A DNA stretch of 57,483 bases from an uncultured Mycobacteriaceae bacterium (GTDB lineage: Bacteria; Actinomycetota; Actinomycetes; Mycobacteriales; Mycobacteriaceae), in assembly GCA_902826815.1 (NCBI GenBank), contig CADEGF010000046.1:1651-59133 (forward strand), given 5' to 3'. Shown piece by piece: positions 1 through 7,162 of this stretch (positions are counted from its first letter, which is position 1; each line of letters begins with the position of its first letter). The notes beneath the pieces were generated by a model. It was not told the origin of the DNA. It did no database searches and saw only the letters and a list, made by a program, of their open reading frames with translations. The translations under genes and the position numbers were made by a program.

Positions 1-19
1 TGTGATGTCTGAACGCTTG

Positions 20-1237
20 TCATTGTGATGCGACTTTCTCGTAGAGCTCGTAGGGATCGTGAATGTGGTGCCCGATCTGTCCCGCCATCCATGCGGCGGT
101 GTAGTCCCAGTTTTGATCTTCCTGATTATCGGAGCCTTCAGCTTCCTGCGCGTCAGTATCGAGGTTCGACCGGAAGATCCCGGCCGCCGAGGCGGGCAGG
201 AAATCCTCGTAGACAACGGGTTTGGACGGGTCACCGCCGTGGTAGTACGCCAATCCTGCCGCCGCCAGGCGCTCGTGGGTGGTGGGGAAGTAATCGCCCC
301 ACGCCTTGGCGGGGTTGGGGGTGGCCATGGCCGCGTCGAAGCGTCGGCGTCCCTTCTGGGTCAGCGCGACGCCGCGCGACTCGACTTCGCCGAACCGCAC
401 ACGAAGCGTGGCGTCGGTGACCCTGCCGTCGACCTCACGGAAGCGACGTGGTTCGGCGAGCGCCCGGAACGACGTCTGGCGCAGCAGCACATCGGGGCCC
501 CCCCATCGCGGCGGGCCCTGGATCGCCTCGGTCATCGTGATGCCGCGCGCGGTCATCCGCCGGTACAGCTCGTCGATGTCGAGGACACGCGGCGTGAGGT
601 GGTTGATGTGCGTCGTCGCGACGCCCGCGATGTCGGCGGCGACGGCGGAGACGGCGGTCAGCTCCTCGTACCAGCTGCGGTCGATCGGGGCGCGCGACAG
701 TGCGAATGCGGCGACCGCTGCGGCGACGAACTGCTCGGCGCGCGCAGGCTCGGCGCCACCCGCGTGGGCAATGCTCCTGGCTTCGGCGATCAGTGCGGGG
801 TCGAACAGCTGGCGCTCGGCCAGGAAGCGCTCGACGCGCTTACGCAGCTCGGGGGAGAAGAAGCGGGTGTCGGCGGTAGCCAGCATCGACGTGAAAACCC
901 GGAACGGGTTGTGTTCCAACTGTTCTGCGTCGATCGGGCGGAATGCCGTCGACACCACCGGTACCGGCGGAGTGGCGTCGCGGAGATCGTAGAACCCGAC
1001 CGGGTACATGCCGAACGCCGCGAACAGCTCTGCGACGTCGGCCAGTTCGCTTGCGCTGCCGACGCGGATCGCGCCGTGCCGTTCGGCGGTCACCCGTTGC
1101 GTGCCGCCGAGTTCGCGGTTCACCTGCCCGCTGACGTCGAGAAGTGTGGTGTATGCGGGCACCTCGGTGCCGTACATATGGGACAGGGCGGCCGCGAATT
1201 TGGCGCGCAGCTGCCACGTTTCGATCGCGCGACTCAT
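20..1237 (-). CDS. hglS: 2-oxoadipate dioxygenase/decarboxylase (DUF1338, HglS-like)
   Basis: The protein of 405 aa carries DUF1338/HglS family signatures: FGMYPVGFYDL (about 75-85), HINHLTPRVLDID (210-222) and LLRQTSFRAL (251-260). HglS is a non-haem iron enzyme that converts 2-oxoadipate to 2-hydroxyglutarate and CO2 in lysine catabolism. Candidate metal ligands are His54 (ERHGAIR), His213 (NHLTPR) and Glu284/286 (RFGEVESRG), matching the His-His-Glu pattern of the family. I chose the ATG at 1237 because the open frame continues upstream through the divergent regulator gene, while MSRAIETWQ is a natural N-terminus. Only 30 nt separate it from the divergent Lrp-type gene, and lysine aminotransferase follows, so a role in lysine breakdown is well supported. 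Equivalent to the Rv3292 position. Function is inferred from family and context. Confidence 0.85.
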   Translation of the reverse strand: MSRAIETWQLRAKFAAALSHMYGTEVPAYTTLLDVSGQVNRELGGTQRVTAERHGAIRVGSASELADVAELFAAFGMYPVGFYDLRDATPPVPVVSTAFRPIDAEQLEHNPFRVFTSMLATADTRFFSPELRKRVERFLAERQLFDPALIAEARSIAHAGGAEPARAEQFVAAAVAAFALSRAPIDRSWYEELTAVSAVAADIAGVATTHINHLTPRVLDIDELYRRMTARGITMTEAIQGPPRWGGPDVLLRQTSFRALAEPRRFREVDGRVTDATLRVRFGEVESRGVALTQKGRRRFDAAMATPNPAKAWGDYFPTTHERLAAAGLAYYHGGDPSKPVVYEDFLPASAAGIFRSNLDTDAQEAEGSDNQEDQNWDYTAAWMAGQIGHHIHDPYELYEKVASQ

Positions 1238-1255
1238 CGGGCACACCTGAAGGGA

Positions 1256-1261
1256 TACAGT
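1256..1261 (+). promoter_or_regulatory. -10 element of the lrpA gene
   Basis: TACAGT fits the mycobacterial TANNNT -10 consensus and ends 6 nt before the lrpA ATG at 1268, so transcription would begin at or next to the start codon. No good -35 is seen. Confidence 0.4.
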
Positions 1262-1267
1262 GCGGCC

Positions 1268-1720
1268 ATGAGCGAACCGCTCGATGAGATCGATCGGATA
1301 CTGGCGCGCGAACTCGTCGCCGACGGGCGGGCCACGCTGGCCCAGCTCGCAGCGACGGCCGGGCTCTCGGTATCCGCGGTCCAGTCGCGAGTGCGTCGAC
1401 TCGAGGCGCGGGGCGTGGTGACCGGGTACTCGGCTCGGATCAACCCAGAAGCCGTCGGGCACATGCTCTCGGCGTTCGTGGCCATCTCTCCCCTCGATCC
1501 CTCTCAACCCGATGATGCGCCTGCGCGGCTCGAACACATCGAGGCCATCGAGTCATGCCACTCGGTGGCCGGTGATGAGAGCTACGTCCTGCTCGTGCGC
1601 GTCGAAACGGCGCGGGCGCTCGAAGACTTGCTGCAACAGATCCGGACGGCGGCAAACGTCCGCACCCGAAGCACGATCATCCTACAGACTTTTTACGCAG
1701 GACGCGAACATATCCCGTAG
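1268..1720 (+). CDS. lrpA: Lrp/AsnC-family transcriptional regulator (LrpA-like)
   Basis: The protein of 150 aa has an N-terminal winged helix-turn-helix (about 5-60, with ATLAQLAATAGLSVSAVQSR as recognition region) and a C-terminal RAM/AsnC ligand-binding domain (about 65-145). Proteins of this family form octamers that wrap DNA and respond to amino acids. It stands directly before lat and divergent to hglS, as Rv3291c stands before Rv3290c in M. tuberculosis, so it very probably controls lysine catabolism. A TACAGT element at 1256-1261 ends 6 nt before the ATG, which suggests a leaderless transcript. An A/T-rich 10-bp inverted repeat overlaps the gene's end and the lat promoter and is a candidate binding site. 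Confidence 0.92.
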   Translation: MSEPLDEIDRILARELVADGRATLAQLAATAGLSVSAVQSRVRRLEARGVVTGYSARINPEAVGHMLSAFVAISPLDPSQPDDAPARLEHIEAIESCHSVAGDESYVLLVRVETARALEDLLQQIRTAANVRTRSTIILQTFYAGREHIP

Positions 1721-1756
1721 TTCTTCCGGTGAATGGCTAGATAGACCGTAAAAAGT
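1688..1756. promoter_or_regulatory. Perfect 10-bp inverted repeat between lrpA and lat
   Basis: ACTTTTTACG at 1688-1697 and its exact reverse complement CGTAAAAAGT at 1747-1756 are separated by 49 nt. The left arm lies in the last codons of lrpA and the right arm in the spacer of the proposed lat promoter. Lrp-family octamers bind spaced A/T-rich half sites, so this is a plausible LrpA operator; that role is inferred. Confidence 0.5.
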
Positions 1757-1766
1757 ACGCTAAGAT
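1738..1766 (+). promoter_or_regulatory. Promoter of lat (leaderless)
   Basis: TAGATA (1738-1743), a 17-nt spacer and TAAGAT (1761-1766) resemble a SigA promoter with a weak -35. The lat ATG at 1774 begins 7 nt after the -10, so the transcript is probably leaderless. The right arm of the inverted repeat falls inside the spacer. Confidence 0.45.
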
Positions 1767-1773
1767 TGCTAGT

Positions 1774-3111
1774 ATGACCGCTGTGTTGAACCCTGCCCAA
1801 AAAACAGTCGCCGCCGGCGCGATCGGCCCAGCCGATGTGCGCGAGGTGCTGGCCCGCAGCATCCTGGCCGACGGTCTCGATTTCGTGCTCGACATCGAGC
1901 GCTCGGCCGGCTCGAACCTGGTCGATGCCCGCACGGGCGAGCGCTACCTCGACATGTTCACGTACTTCGCGTCCTCGGCGCTTGGCATGAACCATCCCGC
2001 GTTGGCCGATGACGAGGCGTTCCGAGCCGAGCTCGCCACCGCCGCGGTGAACAAGCCGAGCAACTCCGATGTGTACAGCGTCCCGATGGCGCGGTTCGTC
2101 GACACCTTCGCGCGCGTGCTCGGGGACCCCGCGCTGCCGCACCTGTTCTTCGTCGACGGCGGTGCGCTGGCCGTCGAGAACGCGCTGAAGGTCGCGTTCG
2201 ACTGGAAGAGCAGGCTCAACGAGTCGCGCGGTATCGATCCCGAACTCGGCACCAAGGTGCTCCACCTGCGCGGCGCCTTCCACGGCCGCAGCGGCTACAC
2301 GCTGTCGCTGACCAACACCGACCCGAACAAGGTCGCGCGGTTCCCGAAGTTCGACTGGCCGCGCATCGATTCGCCCTACATCCGTCCCGGCGCCGATATG
2401 GTTGCGCTCGAGGCCGAGTCCCTGCGTCAGGCGCGGGCGGCTTTCGAGGCCAACCCGCACGACATCGCCTGCTTCATCGCCGAGCCCATCCAGGGTGAGG
2501 GTGGCGACCGCCACATCCGCCCGGAGTTCTTCGCGGCGATGCGTGAGCTGTGCGACGAGTTCGACGCACTACTCATCTTCGACGAGGTACAGACCGGCTG
2601 CGGATTCACCGGAACCGCTTGGGCCTACCAGCAATTGGGGGTGACCCCTGACGTCGTTTCGTTCGGTAAGAAGACCCAGGTATGCGGGATCATGGCCGGC
2701 CGCAGGGTCGACGAGGTCGGCGACAACGTGTTCGCGGTCAGCTCGCGGATCAACTCGACGTGGGGCGGCAACCTTGTGGACATGGTCCGCTCGCGGCGCA
2801 TCCTCGAGGTCATCGAGTCCGACGGTCTGATGGAGCACGCCGCCGAGGTGGGCCGCTATCTGCACGGCCGTCTGGAGGAGCTCGCTGCCGAGTTCCCCGA
2901 GCTGGTTCACGACGTCCGCGGTCGCGGCCTGATGCGCGCGTTCAGCCTGCCGTCGGGGGAGCAGCGCGACGAGCTGATCCGCAAGTTGTGGGATCGCCAC
3001 GTCATGATGCTGGCCAGCGGCTCCGACAGCGTCCGGTTCCGGCCTGCGCTGACGGTCTCGTACGGCGAGATCGACGAGGCCGTCGCCGCCGTGCGGGACG
3101 CACTGCGCTAG
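1774..3111 (+). CDS. lat: L-lysine 6-aminotransferase
   Basis: A class III pyridoxal-phosphate aminotransferase of 445 aa, the same size class as Rv3290c (449 aa). It transfers the epsilon-amino group of lysine to 2-oxoglutarate; the semialdehyde product cyclises to piperideine-6-carboxylate. Visible motifs are the cofactor aspartate region LLIFDEVQTGCGFTG (about 266-280) and SFGKKTQVCG, whose Lys299/300 is the expected Schiff-base lysine. The start ATG is the first in frame after a TANNNT element, and no Shine-Dalgarno is seen. It stands next to lrpA and hglS. In M. tuberculosis lat is strongly induced in persistence and starvation models; I cannot see from sequence whether that holds here. 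Confidence 0.95.
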   Translation: MTAVLNPAQKTVAAGAIGPADVREVLARSILADGLDFVLDIERSAGSNLVDARTGERYLDMFTYFASSALGMNHPALADDEAFRAELATAAVNKPSNSDVYSVPMARFVDTFARVLGDPALPHLFFVDGGALAVENALKVAFDWKSRLNESRGIDPELGTKVLHLRGAFHGRSGYTLSLTNTDPNKVARFPKFDWPRIDSPYIRPGADMVALEAESLRQARAAFEANPHDIACFIAEPIQGEGGDRHIRPEFFAAMRELCDEFDALLIFDEVQTGCGFTGTAWAYQQLGVTPDVVSFGKKTQVCGIMAGRRVDEVGDNVFAVSSRINSTWGGNLVDMVRSRRILEVIESDGLMEHAAEVGRYLHGRLEELAAEFPELVHDVRGRGLMRAFSLPSGEQRDELIRKLWDRHVMMLASGSDSVRFRPALTVSYGEIDEAVAAVRDALR

Positions 3112-3680
3112 AGGGCGGTCGGCGCCGACGGCTCGGTGAGCCGTCGGATAATCGAGCGTAGCCGCGGCAATTCCGATCCGCCGACCAGCCGGCAGCCGTG
3201 AAGCTCCGCGAGTTTGACTGCGGCTGGGGTGAATTCGTTGTTGGTGACGACCATCGTCTTCGTGCAGCCGTGCATCGGGGCCCCGGCGACGACTTCTTGC
3301 ACCGCACCCGCGCCAACTGGCCGTGACTGCCGTTTGCATTGCACCGCAACGCGTTCGGGTCGGTGACCGACCACCACGTCGACACCCCAGTCGCCGGTGA
3401 CCGCCGTCATGATCACCGGCACTCCGCACGACCGGGCGATGCGGGCGACGTGGTCTTCGAACTCCATGCCCGACATGGCCAGGGCCGCGGGTGTCTCGTC
3501 AGGGCCGGGCGTGAATGCGCCCCTGACGGTGGCCAGCAGGAAATGCGGGGCGGCGGCGAGAAGTAGAGGTGCGACGGCCCCGATGACAAGACTCCAGGGC
3601 AGGCTCGCGCCGAGTAGGTGAGCGGCCAGGCCTGCTGCGCCGCCGATGGCGAGGTAGACCTTCGTTCTGGTGCGCGCCAC
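3108..3680 (-). CDS. Membrane-anchored restriction endonuclease-like (Mrr-cat) protein
   Basis: The chosen GTG start gives 190 aa. Two hydrophobic segments come first (about 5-22 and 25-50, rich in Ala and Leu), then a soluble domain from about residue 70. That domain shows the PD-(D/E)xK pattern of Mrr-like nucleases: EFEDHVARI, GDWGVDVVVG and AVQCKRQ, the last two holding the catalytic Asp and the Q-x-K. Membrane-tethered Mrr-domain proteins are common in actinobacteria and their targets are mostly unknown. It is convergent with lat and the stop codons overlap by 4 nt. An alternative start further upstream (3857) would add a low-complexity N-terminus. It occupies roughly the Rv3289c position but looks like a different protein. 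Confidence 0.75.
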   Translation of the reverse strand: MARTRTKVYLAIGGAAGLAAHLLGASLPWSLVIGAVAPLLLAAAPHFLLATVRGAFTPGPDETPAALAMSGMEFEDHVARIARSCGVPVIMTAVTGDWGVDVVVGHRPERVAVQCKRQSRPVGAGAVQEVVAGAPMHGCTKTMVVTNNEFTPAAVKLAELHGCRLVGGSELPRLRSIIRRLTEPSAPTAL

Positions 3681-3885
3681 GAGGCGAATGGTAGGTCCGC
3701 CGACCGACAGCACGCGGCATGGCTCGCCGCCATCGACGAACCACCAGCGTTTTGGAAGCGCGCTCCGCGATTCGAGGTTTATCCCCACCTCACCCTTCTG
3801 GCGCCGGGTGGTTCCTGATGGCGGCGATGCTGCTGGTTCTGGCGAAGAGCCTGCCACTCATCGCGGTGCCCTAACCGTGATGTCG

Positions 3886-3910
3886 GATTCGGTGCCAACG
3901 CCTTCGGGTA
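3886..3910 (+). promoter_or_regulatory. Candidate SigF promoter of usfY
   Basis: GATT (3886-3889), 16 nt, GGGTA (3906-3910) is one base off the mycobacterial SigF consensus GTTT-N15-17-GGGTA. It lies about 60 nt before the usfY ATG. Assigning it to SigF is an inference helped by the location in the sigF neighbourhood. Confidence 0.35.
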
Positions 3911-3968
3911 GTTCTACCGTTGGAAATATCCCCTAAGACGGGCAAGCAGTGTGGCGGAAGGAGCAGCC

Positions 3969-4277
3969 ATGAAGAGCCCGAAAGATCCCGTCGACCATTC
4001 GAGGACGACCCGGCCGCATGCCGGCGAGTCGATGACCGATACCAGAATCATGCCGGCGCTGATTGTCATCGCTGTGGCGCTGGTGTCCTTCGTTGGAGCA
4101 TTGGCCGCGCACGCGACTGACCACCACGGCACCGGCTTTGCGTTCGGGGCGGTCGCGGTCGCCCTCCTGGCCGCGGCCCTGGTGTGGCTGGCCGTCGAGC
4201 ATCGGCGGGTACGCGATATCGAAGAACGTTGGTACGCAGAACATCCCGAAGCGCACCGACAGCGCCCTAGTAGCTAG
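3969..4277 (+). CDS. usfY: UsfY-like small membrane protein
   Basis: A 102-aa protein matching UsfY (Rv3288c), the gene beside the sigF operon in M. tuberculosis. After a polar N-terminus with the pattern DPVDHSRTTRPHAGESMTDT there are two transmembrane segments (about 29-48 and 56-78) and a charged tail (HRRVRDIEERWYAEHPE). The ATG at 3969 is preceded by GGAAGGAG at 3956-3963, a good ribosome site 5 nt away; the GTG at 3951 is a poorer choice. Function is unknown; linkage to sigF and the upstream GATT-N16-GGGTA element suggest SigF control. Convergent with the CsbD-family gene across a strong terminator. Confidence 0.8.
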   Translation: MKSPKDPVDHSRTTRPHAGESMTDTRIMPALIVIAVALVSFVGALAAHATDHHGTGFAFGAVAVALLAAALVWLAVEHRRVRDIEERWYAEHPEAHRQRPSS

Positions 4278-4294
4278 TCGACAGCGAACAAAGA

Positions 4295-4322
4295 AGTCCC
4301 AGCCGGCGTCCCGGCTGGGACT
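4295..4322. terminator. Bidirectional terminator between usfY and the CsbD-family gene
   Basis: AGTCCCAGCCGG (4295-4306), loop CGTC, CCGGCTGGGACT (4311-4322) is a perfect 12-bp hairpin. A-rich bases precede it and CTTT follows, so it can act on both strands between the two convergent genes. Confidence 0.85.
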
Positions 4323-4341
4323 CTTTGGTCAGCGCTAGGCC

Positions 4342-4578
4342 TTACTGGTTGGCTTCCTGCCGCTTCTCGGCAGCCTTCGCGCTCCCGCGCGCGGCCTCGG
4401 CTTCGCCTTCCTTCTTCGCGACGTCCTTTTGAGCGTCGGCCTTGTCCTGCTGGGCCTTGCCCTCACGCACCACGTCGTCACGGCCGGTCACGGTGCCGAT
4501 CGCTTCCTTGGCCTTGCCCTTCACGTCTTCGACGGCGCCCTTGACACCTTCTTGAGGTCCACTGTTCTTCTCGGTCAT
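4342..4578 (-). CDS. CsbD-family stress protein
   Basis: A 78-aa, highly charged protein with the CsbD-like core GAVEDVKGKAKEAIGTVTGR at about residues 14-33, followed by Lys/Ala/Glu-rich repeats predicted to be helical or disordered. CsbD-type proteins are general-stress proteins of unknown biochemical role, under SigB in Bacillus, and abundant in mycobacteria (microaggregate-binding protein type). Its location by usfY and sigF fits a stress regulon. GGAGGAG a few nt before the ATG (around 4582-4588 on this strand) is a strong ribosome site. Confidence 0.85.
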   Translation of the reverse strand: MTEKNSGPQEGVKGAVEDVKGKAKEAIGTVTGRDDVVREGKAQQDKADAQKDVAKKEGEAEAARGSAKAAEKRQEANQ

Positions 4579-4634
4579 AGTTCACTCCTCCGCTAGCGAA
4601 TTCAGCTTTAGGTTTTGCCCATTTCTTGGGCGAA

Positions 4635-4654
4635 CGCGGGAAGATTTTCCCGCG
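4635..4654. promoter_or_regulatory. Perfect 8-bp palindrome upstream of the CsbD-family gene
   Basis: CGCGGGAA (4635-4642), GATT, TTCCCGCG (4647-4654) is a perfect inverted repeat 57 nt before the CsbD-family start. It could be an operator or a 5' leader hairpin; no regulator can be named. Confidence 0.35.
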
Positions 4655-4704
4655 CAATCAAAGAGTTCCCGAGGTCTGGCTGGGTTAAACGCGGGGTGGC
4701 GTGA

Positions 4705-5721
4705 CTAACTACGGGCGACCTTTCGGATCAGCCGCGCAGTGCTCTCCTCGACGATCGCCTGCCGCCGGCCGAGACTCTTGGCGCGGTTGGCGCGGCGCAG
4801 GCCCGCAGCGATCGTCATCTCCTTCTCGTACCCCTCGACCACTCTGGGGTCGACGTACGAACTGCGGGCCACCGCAGGCGTATTGCCGAGTTCCTCGGAA
4901 ACCTCTTTCATCACTGCGGATTCCACGCGCTTGATCACGGTCTTGTTCACCGGCGGGTCGGCCTCGACAAAGGCGGCGGCCGCCAGAACGGTGCCGTGCC
5001 AGGTGCGTAGGTCCTTGACCGTGTACTCATCGCCGACGAGTTCCTTGAACCGGTCGTTGAGGTCGTCGGCGTGGACGTCGATCCAGCCCGATGAATCCCG
5101 GCAGGCGAGTAGCCGGTCGGTGCGTCCGGGTCGACGCATCAGCGCGCGCACCGAGCGGACCACCTCGGGGTCGTCGAGCAGGAGCGTGCGCCGCACACCG
5201 CTCTTGGCCGGAAAGTCGAATTCGACGGCCTGCCGCTGCAGCGCCACGTGTTCGCAGAGCAGTGTGGCGATGCCGAACGAGTTGTTCTCCTCGGCATACT
5301 GCTCACCACCGGCTCGGAAGTACCCAAGGTCGAGCAGTTGAAGGGCAAGGGCGAGGACTCGATCGCGACCGAGGCGCCGCTTGCGAAGGTCCGACGCTAT
5401 GCGCCGACGCATATCCGGCAGGGCCTTCGACATCTCCAGCACGCGGTCGAACTTCTCCTCGGCGCGTTCCTCCTGCCACTGCTCGTGGTACAGGTATTGG
5501 CGACGACCCGCGATATCCGTTCCTACTGCCTGTATGTGGCCGTTCGGGTATGGACTGATCCAGACTTTCTTCCAGGCGGGCGGGATGACCAGGTCTGCGA
5601 TCCGGGTCAGCGTCGTTTCGTCGGTGAGCGCGTTGCCCGCTTCGTCGTGATACGAGAACCCGCGACCGCGTCGCACCCGGTGCAGGCCGGGGCCGCTGAC
5701 TACGCTGCGGCGAAGGCGCAT
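4705..5721 (-). CDS. DNA topoisomerase IB (poxvirus/mimivirus type)
   Basis: A 338-aa bacterial topoisomerase IB, which relaxes supercoils through a 3'-phosphotyrosyl intermediate. The N-terminal domain carries IPPAWKKVWI and GRRQYLYHEQW (71-82). The catalytic domain shows Arg136 (LDLGYFRAGGEQY), Lys173 (FPAKSG), Arg239 and His242 (KDLRTWHGT) and the nucleophile Tyr289 (SSYVDP), so the full active-site set is present. The family is known from M. smegmatis but absent from M. tuberculosis, which marks the window as a different species group. It is divergent to the rsbW-sigF operon. Confidence 0.93.
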   Translation of the reverse strand: MRLRRSVVSGPGLHRVRRGRGFSYHDEAGNALTDETTLTRIADLVIPPAWKKVWISPYPNGHIQAVGTDIAGRRQYLYHEQWQEERAEEKFDRVLEMSKALPDMRRRIASDLRKRRLGRDRVLALALQLLDLGYFRAGGEQYAEENNSFGIATLLCEHVALQRQAVEFDFPAKSGVRRTLLLDDPEVVRSVRALMRRPGRTDRLLACRDSSGWIDVHADDLNDRFKELVGDEYTVKDLRTWHGTVLAAAAFVEADPPVNKTVIKRVESAVMKEVSEELGNTPAVARSSYVDPRVVEGYEKEMTIAAGLRRANRAKSLGRRQAIVEESTARLIRKVARS

Positions 5722-5732
5722 CGCATCCTGCC

Positions 5733-5758
5733 GTTATAAATTCGCTCAGGCTGGGTAT
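5733..5758 (+). promoter_or_regulatory. Candidate SigF promoter for rsbW-sigF
   Basis: GTTA (5733-5736), 16 nt, GGGTAT (5753-5758) fits GTTT-N15-17-GGGTA with one mismatch. It points to rsbW, whose start is about 185 nt further on. Autoregulation of the usfX-sigF operon by SigF is known in mycobacteria. A weaker alternative, GTTA (5889-5892) and GGAGTA (5908-5913), lies closer to rsbW. Confidence 0.5.
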
Positions 5759-5942
5759 GACACATCGATGTCATTGCATGGTCGAGGCGGGGAACAGAAC
5801 CGCGAGGGACGGCTGGAAGTCGTTCATTCTGCGTTATTACCCCGCGGAGAGCGGCGTCACACGTCGCTAATTGTCGGGAGCGCCAGTGGTTAGCTGGAAC
5901 TCCACTTGGAGTAGTGTCGGTGCGACATTGCCGGGAGGTCAG

Positions 5943-6374
5943 ATGGCGGACGAGCACAACATCAACGGACACCAAAGCGGTGACCGTTCCGTCGAAGTCC
6001 GCGTTTCTGCTCAGCTGGAGAACCTCGCCGTGGTGCGCACCGTCGTCGCCGCCATCGGCACCTTCGAGGATCTCGATTTCGACGCAGTGGCCGACCTCCG
6101 GCTCGCAGTTGACGAAGCCTGCACGCGGCTTATCCGGTCGGCGATGCCGGACTCCACCTTGGTGCTTGTCGTTCGTCCCCGGGAGAACGAGGTCGTGGTC
6201 GAGGCGTCGACCACATGCAAGAGCCAGGACATTCTGACTCCAGGCAGCTTCAGCTGGCATGTGCTGAGTTCGCTCACCGATGAGGTGAAGACGTTCCAGG
6301 ACGGCCAGGGCGCTGATGAGGGCCAGTTATTCGGCATATCGATGACGACGAGACGGGCGAGTTCGCTCAGGTGA
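5943..6374 (+). CDS. rsbW: Anti-sigma-F factor RsbW/UsfX
   Basis: A 143-aa GHKL-type (Bergerat) ATPase domain of the SpoIIAB/RsbW family. The core runs from VEVRVSAQLENLAVVRTVV through DLRLAVDEACTRLI (N-box region, Glu-Ala-Cys where Asn-like residues are usual) to a shortened C-terminal part ending TTRRASSLR. It binds and inhibits SigF. The ATG at 5943 has GGGAGG at 5933-5938; an upstream start at 5871 lacks a site and would add a non-conserved leader. The stop codon overlaps the sigF GTG, so the two are translationally coupled. Confidence 0.92.
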   Translation: MADEHNINGHQSGDRSVEVRVSAQLENLAVVRTVVAAIGTFEDLDFDAVADLRLAVDEACTRLIRSAMPDSTLVLVVRPRENEVVVEASTTCKSQDILTPGSFSWHVLSSLTDEVKTFQDGQGADEGQLFGISMTTRRASSLR

Positions 6375-7162
6375 GTCGGCAGCGGTCCCAGGGTTCGAAA
6401 TCGCGATCGAACTCTGAATACTCCGACGTCGCCGAGATGTTCCGCGAGTTGCAGGGTTTGCCGGACGACTCCGACAAGTTCACAAGGCAGCGCGAACGGA
6501 TCGTGGAACGCTGCCTGCCGCTTGCCGACCACATCGCCCGCCGATTCGACGGCCGCGGCGAGCCGCGCGATGACCTCGTTCAGGTCGCCCGAGTAGGTCT
6601 CGTCAACGCCGTGATCCGCTTCAATGTCGACGCCGGTTCGGATTTCGTGTCGTTCGCGGTGCCGACGATCATGGGTGAGGTTCGCAGGCACTTCCGCGAC
6701 AACAGCTGGTCGGTGAAGGTGCCGCGCAGGCTCAAGGAACTTCACCTGCGCCTCGGCGCGGCCACCGCCGAACTGTCGCAGCGGCTGGGTCGCGCGCCCA
6801 CCCCGACTGAGCTGGCCGCCGAGCTCGGTATGGACCGCGACGAGGTCGTCGAGGGTTTGGTGGCAGGCAGCTCCTACAACACGCTGTCGATCGACAGCGG
6901 CGGCGGCAGCGGTACCGAGGACGCTCCAGCCATCGCCGACACCCTGGGCGACGTCGATCTCAACCTCGATCAGATCGAGAACCGAGAAGCGTTGCGCCCG
7001 TTGCTCGAAGCGCTTCCGGAGCGTGAGCGCACCGTGCTCCTGCTCAGGTTCTTCGAGTCGTTGACCCAGACTCAGATCGCCGAGCGGGTCGGCATCTCAC
7101 AGATGCACGTGTCGCGGCTGCTGGCGAAGTCGCTAACGCGGCTCCGTGACCAACTGCAGTAG
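6371..7162 (+). CDS. sigF: RNA polymerase sigma factor SigF
   Basis: A 263-aa group 3 sigma factor of the SigF/SigB family. Region 2 includes DDLVQVARVGLVNAVIRF (about 71-88) and SFAVPTIMGEVRRHFRDNSW (about 95-114), region 3 includes LAAELGMDRDEVVEGL, and region 4 ends with the helix-turn-helix LTQTQIAERVGISQMHVSRL. The GTG start overlaps the rsbW stop (GTGA). SigF directs general stress, pigment and cell-envelope genes in mycobacteria. The last 30 nt overlap the convergent STAS gene. Confidence 0.95.
   Translation: MSRQRSQGSKSRSNSEYSDVAEMFRELQGLPDDSDKFTRQRERIVERCLPLADHIARRFDGRGEPRDDLVQVARVGLVNAVIRFNVDAGSDFVSFAVPTIMGEVRRHFRDNSWSVKVPRRLKELHLRLGAATAELSQRLGRAPTPTELAAELGMDRDEVVEGLVAGSSYNTLSIDSGGGSGTEDAPAIADTLGDVDLNLDQIENREALRPLLEALPERERTVLLLRFFESLTQTQIAERVGISQMHVSRLLAKSLTRLRDQLQ

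Noticed and set aside
5889-5914. Second SigF promoter close to rsbW (GTTA-N15-GGAGTA)
   Set aside because: The -10 deviates from GGGTA; kept only as an alternative to the better site at 5733-5758.
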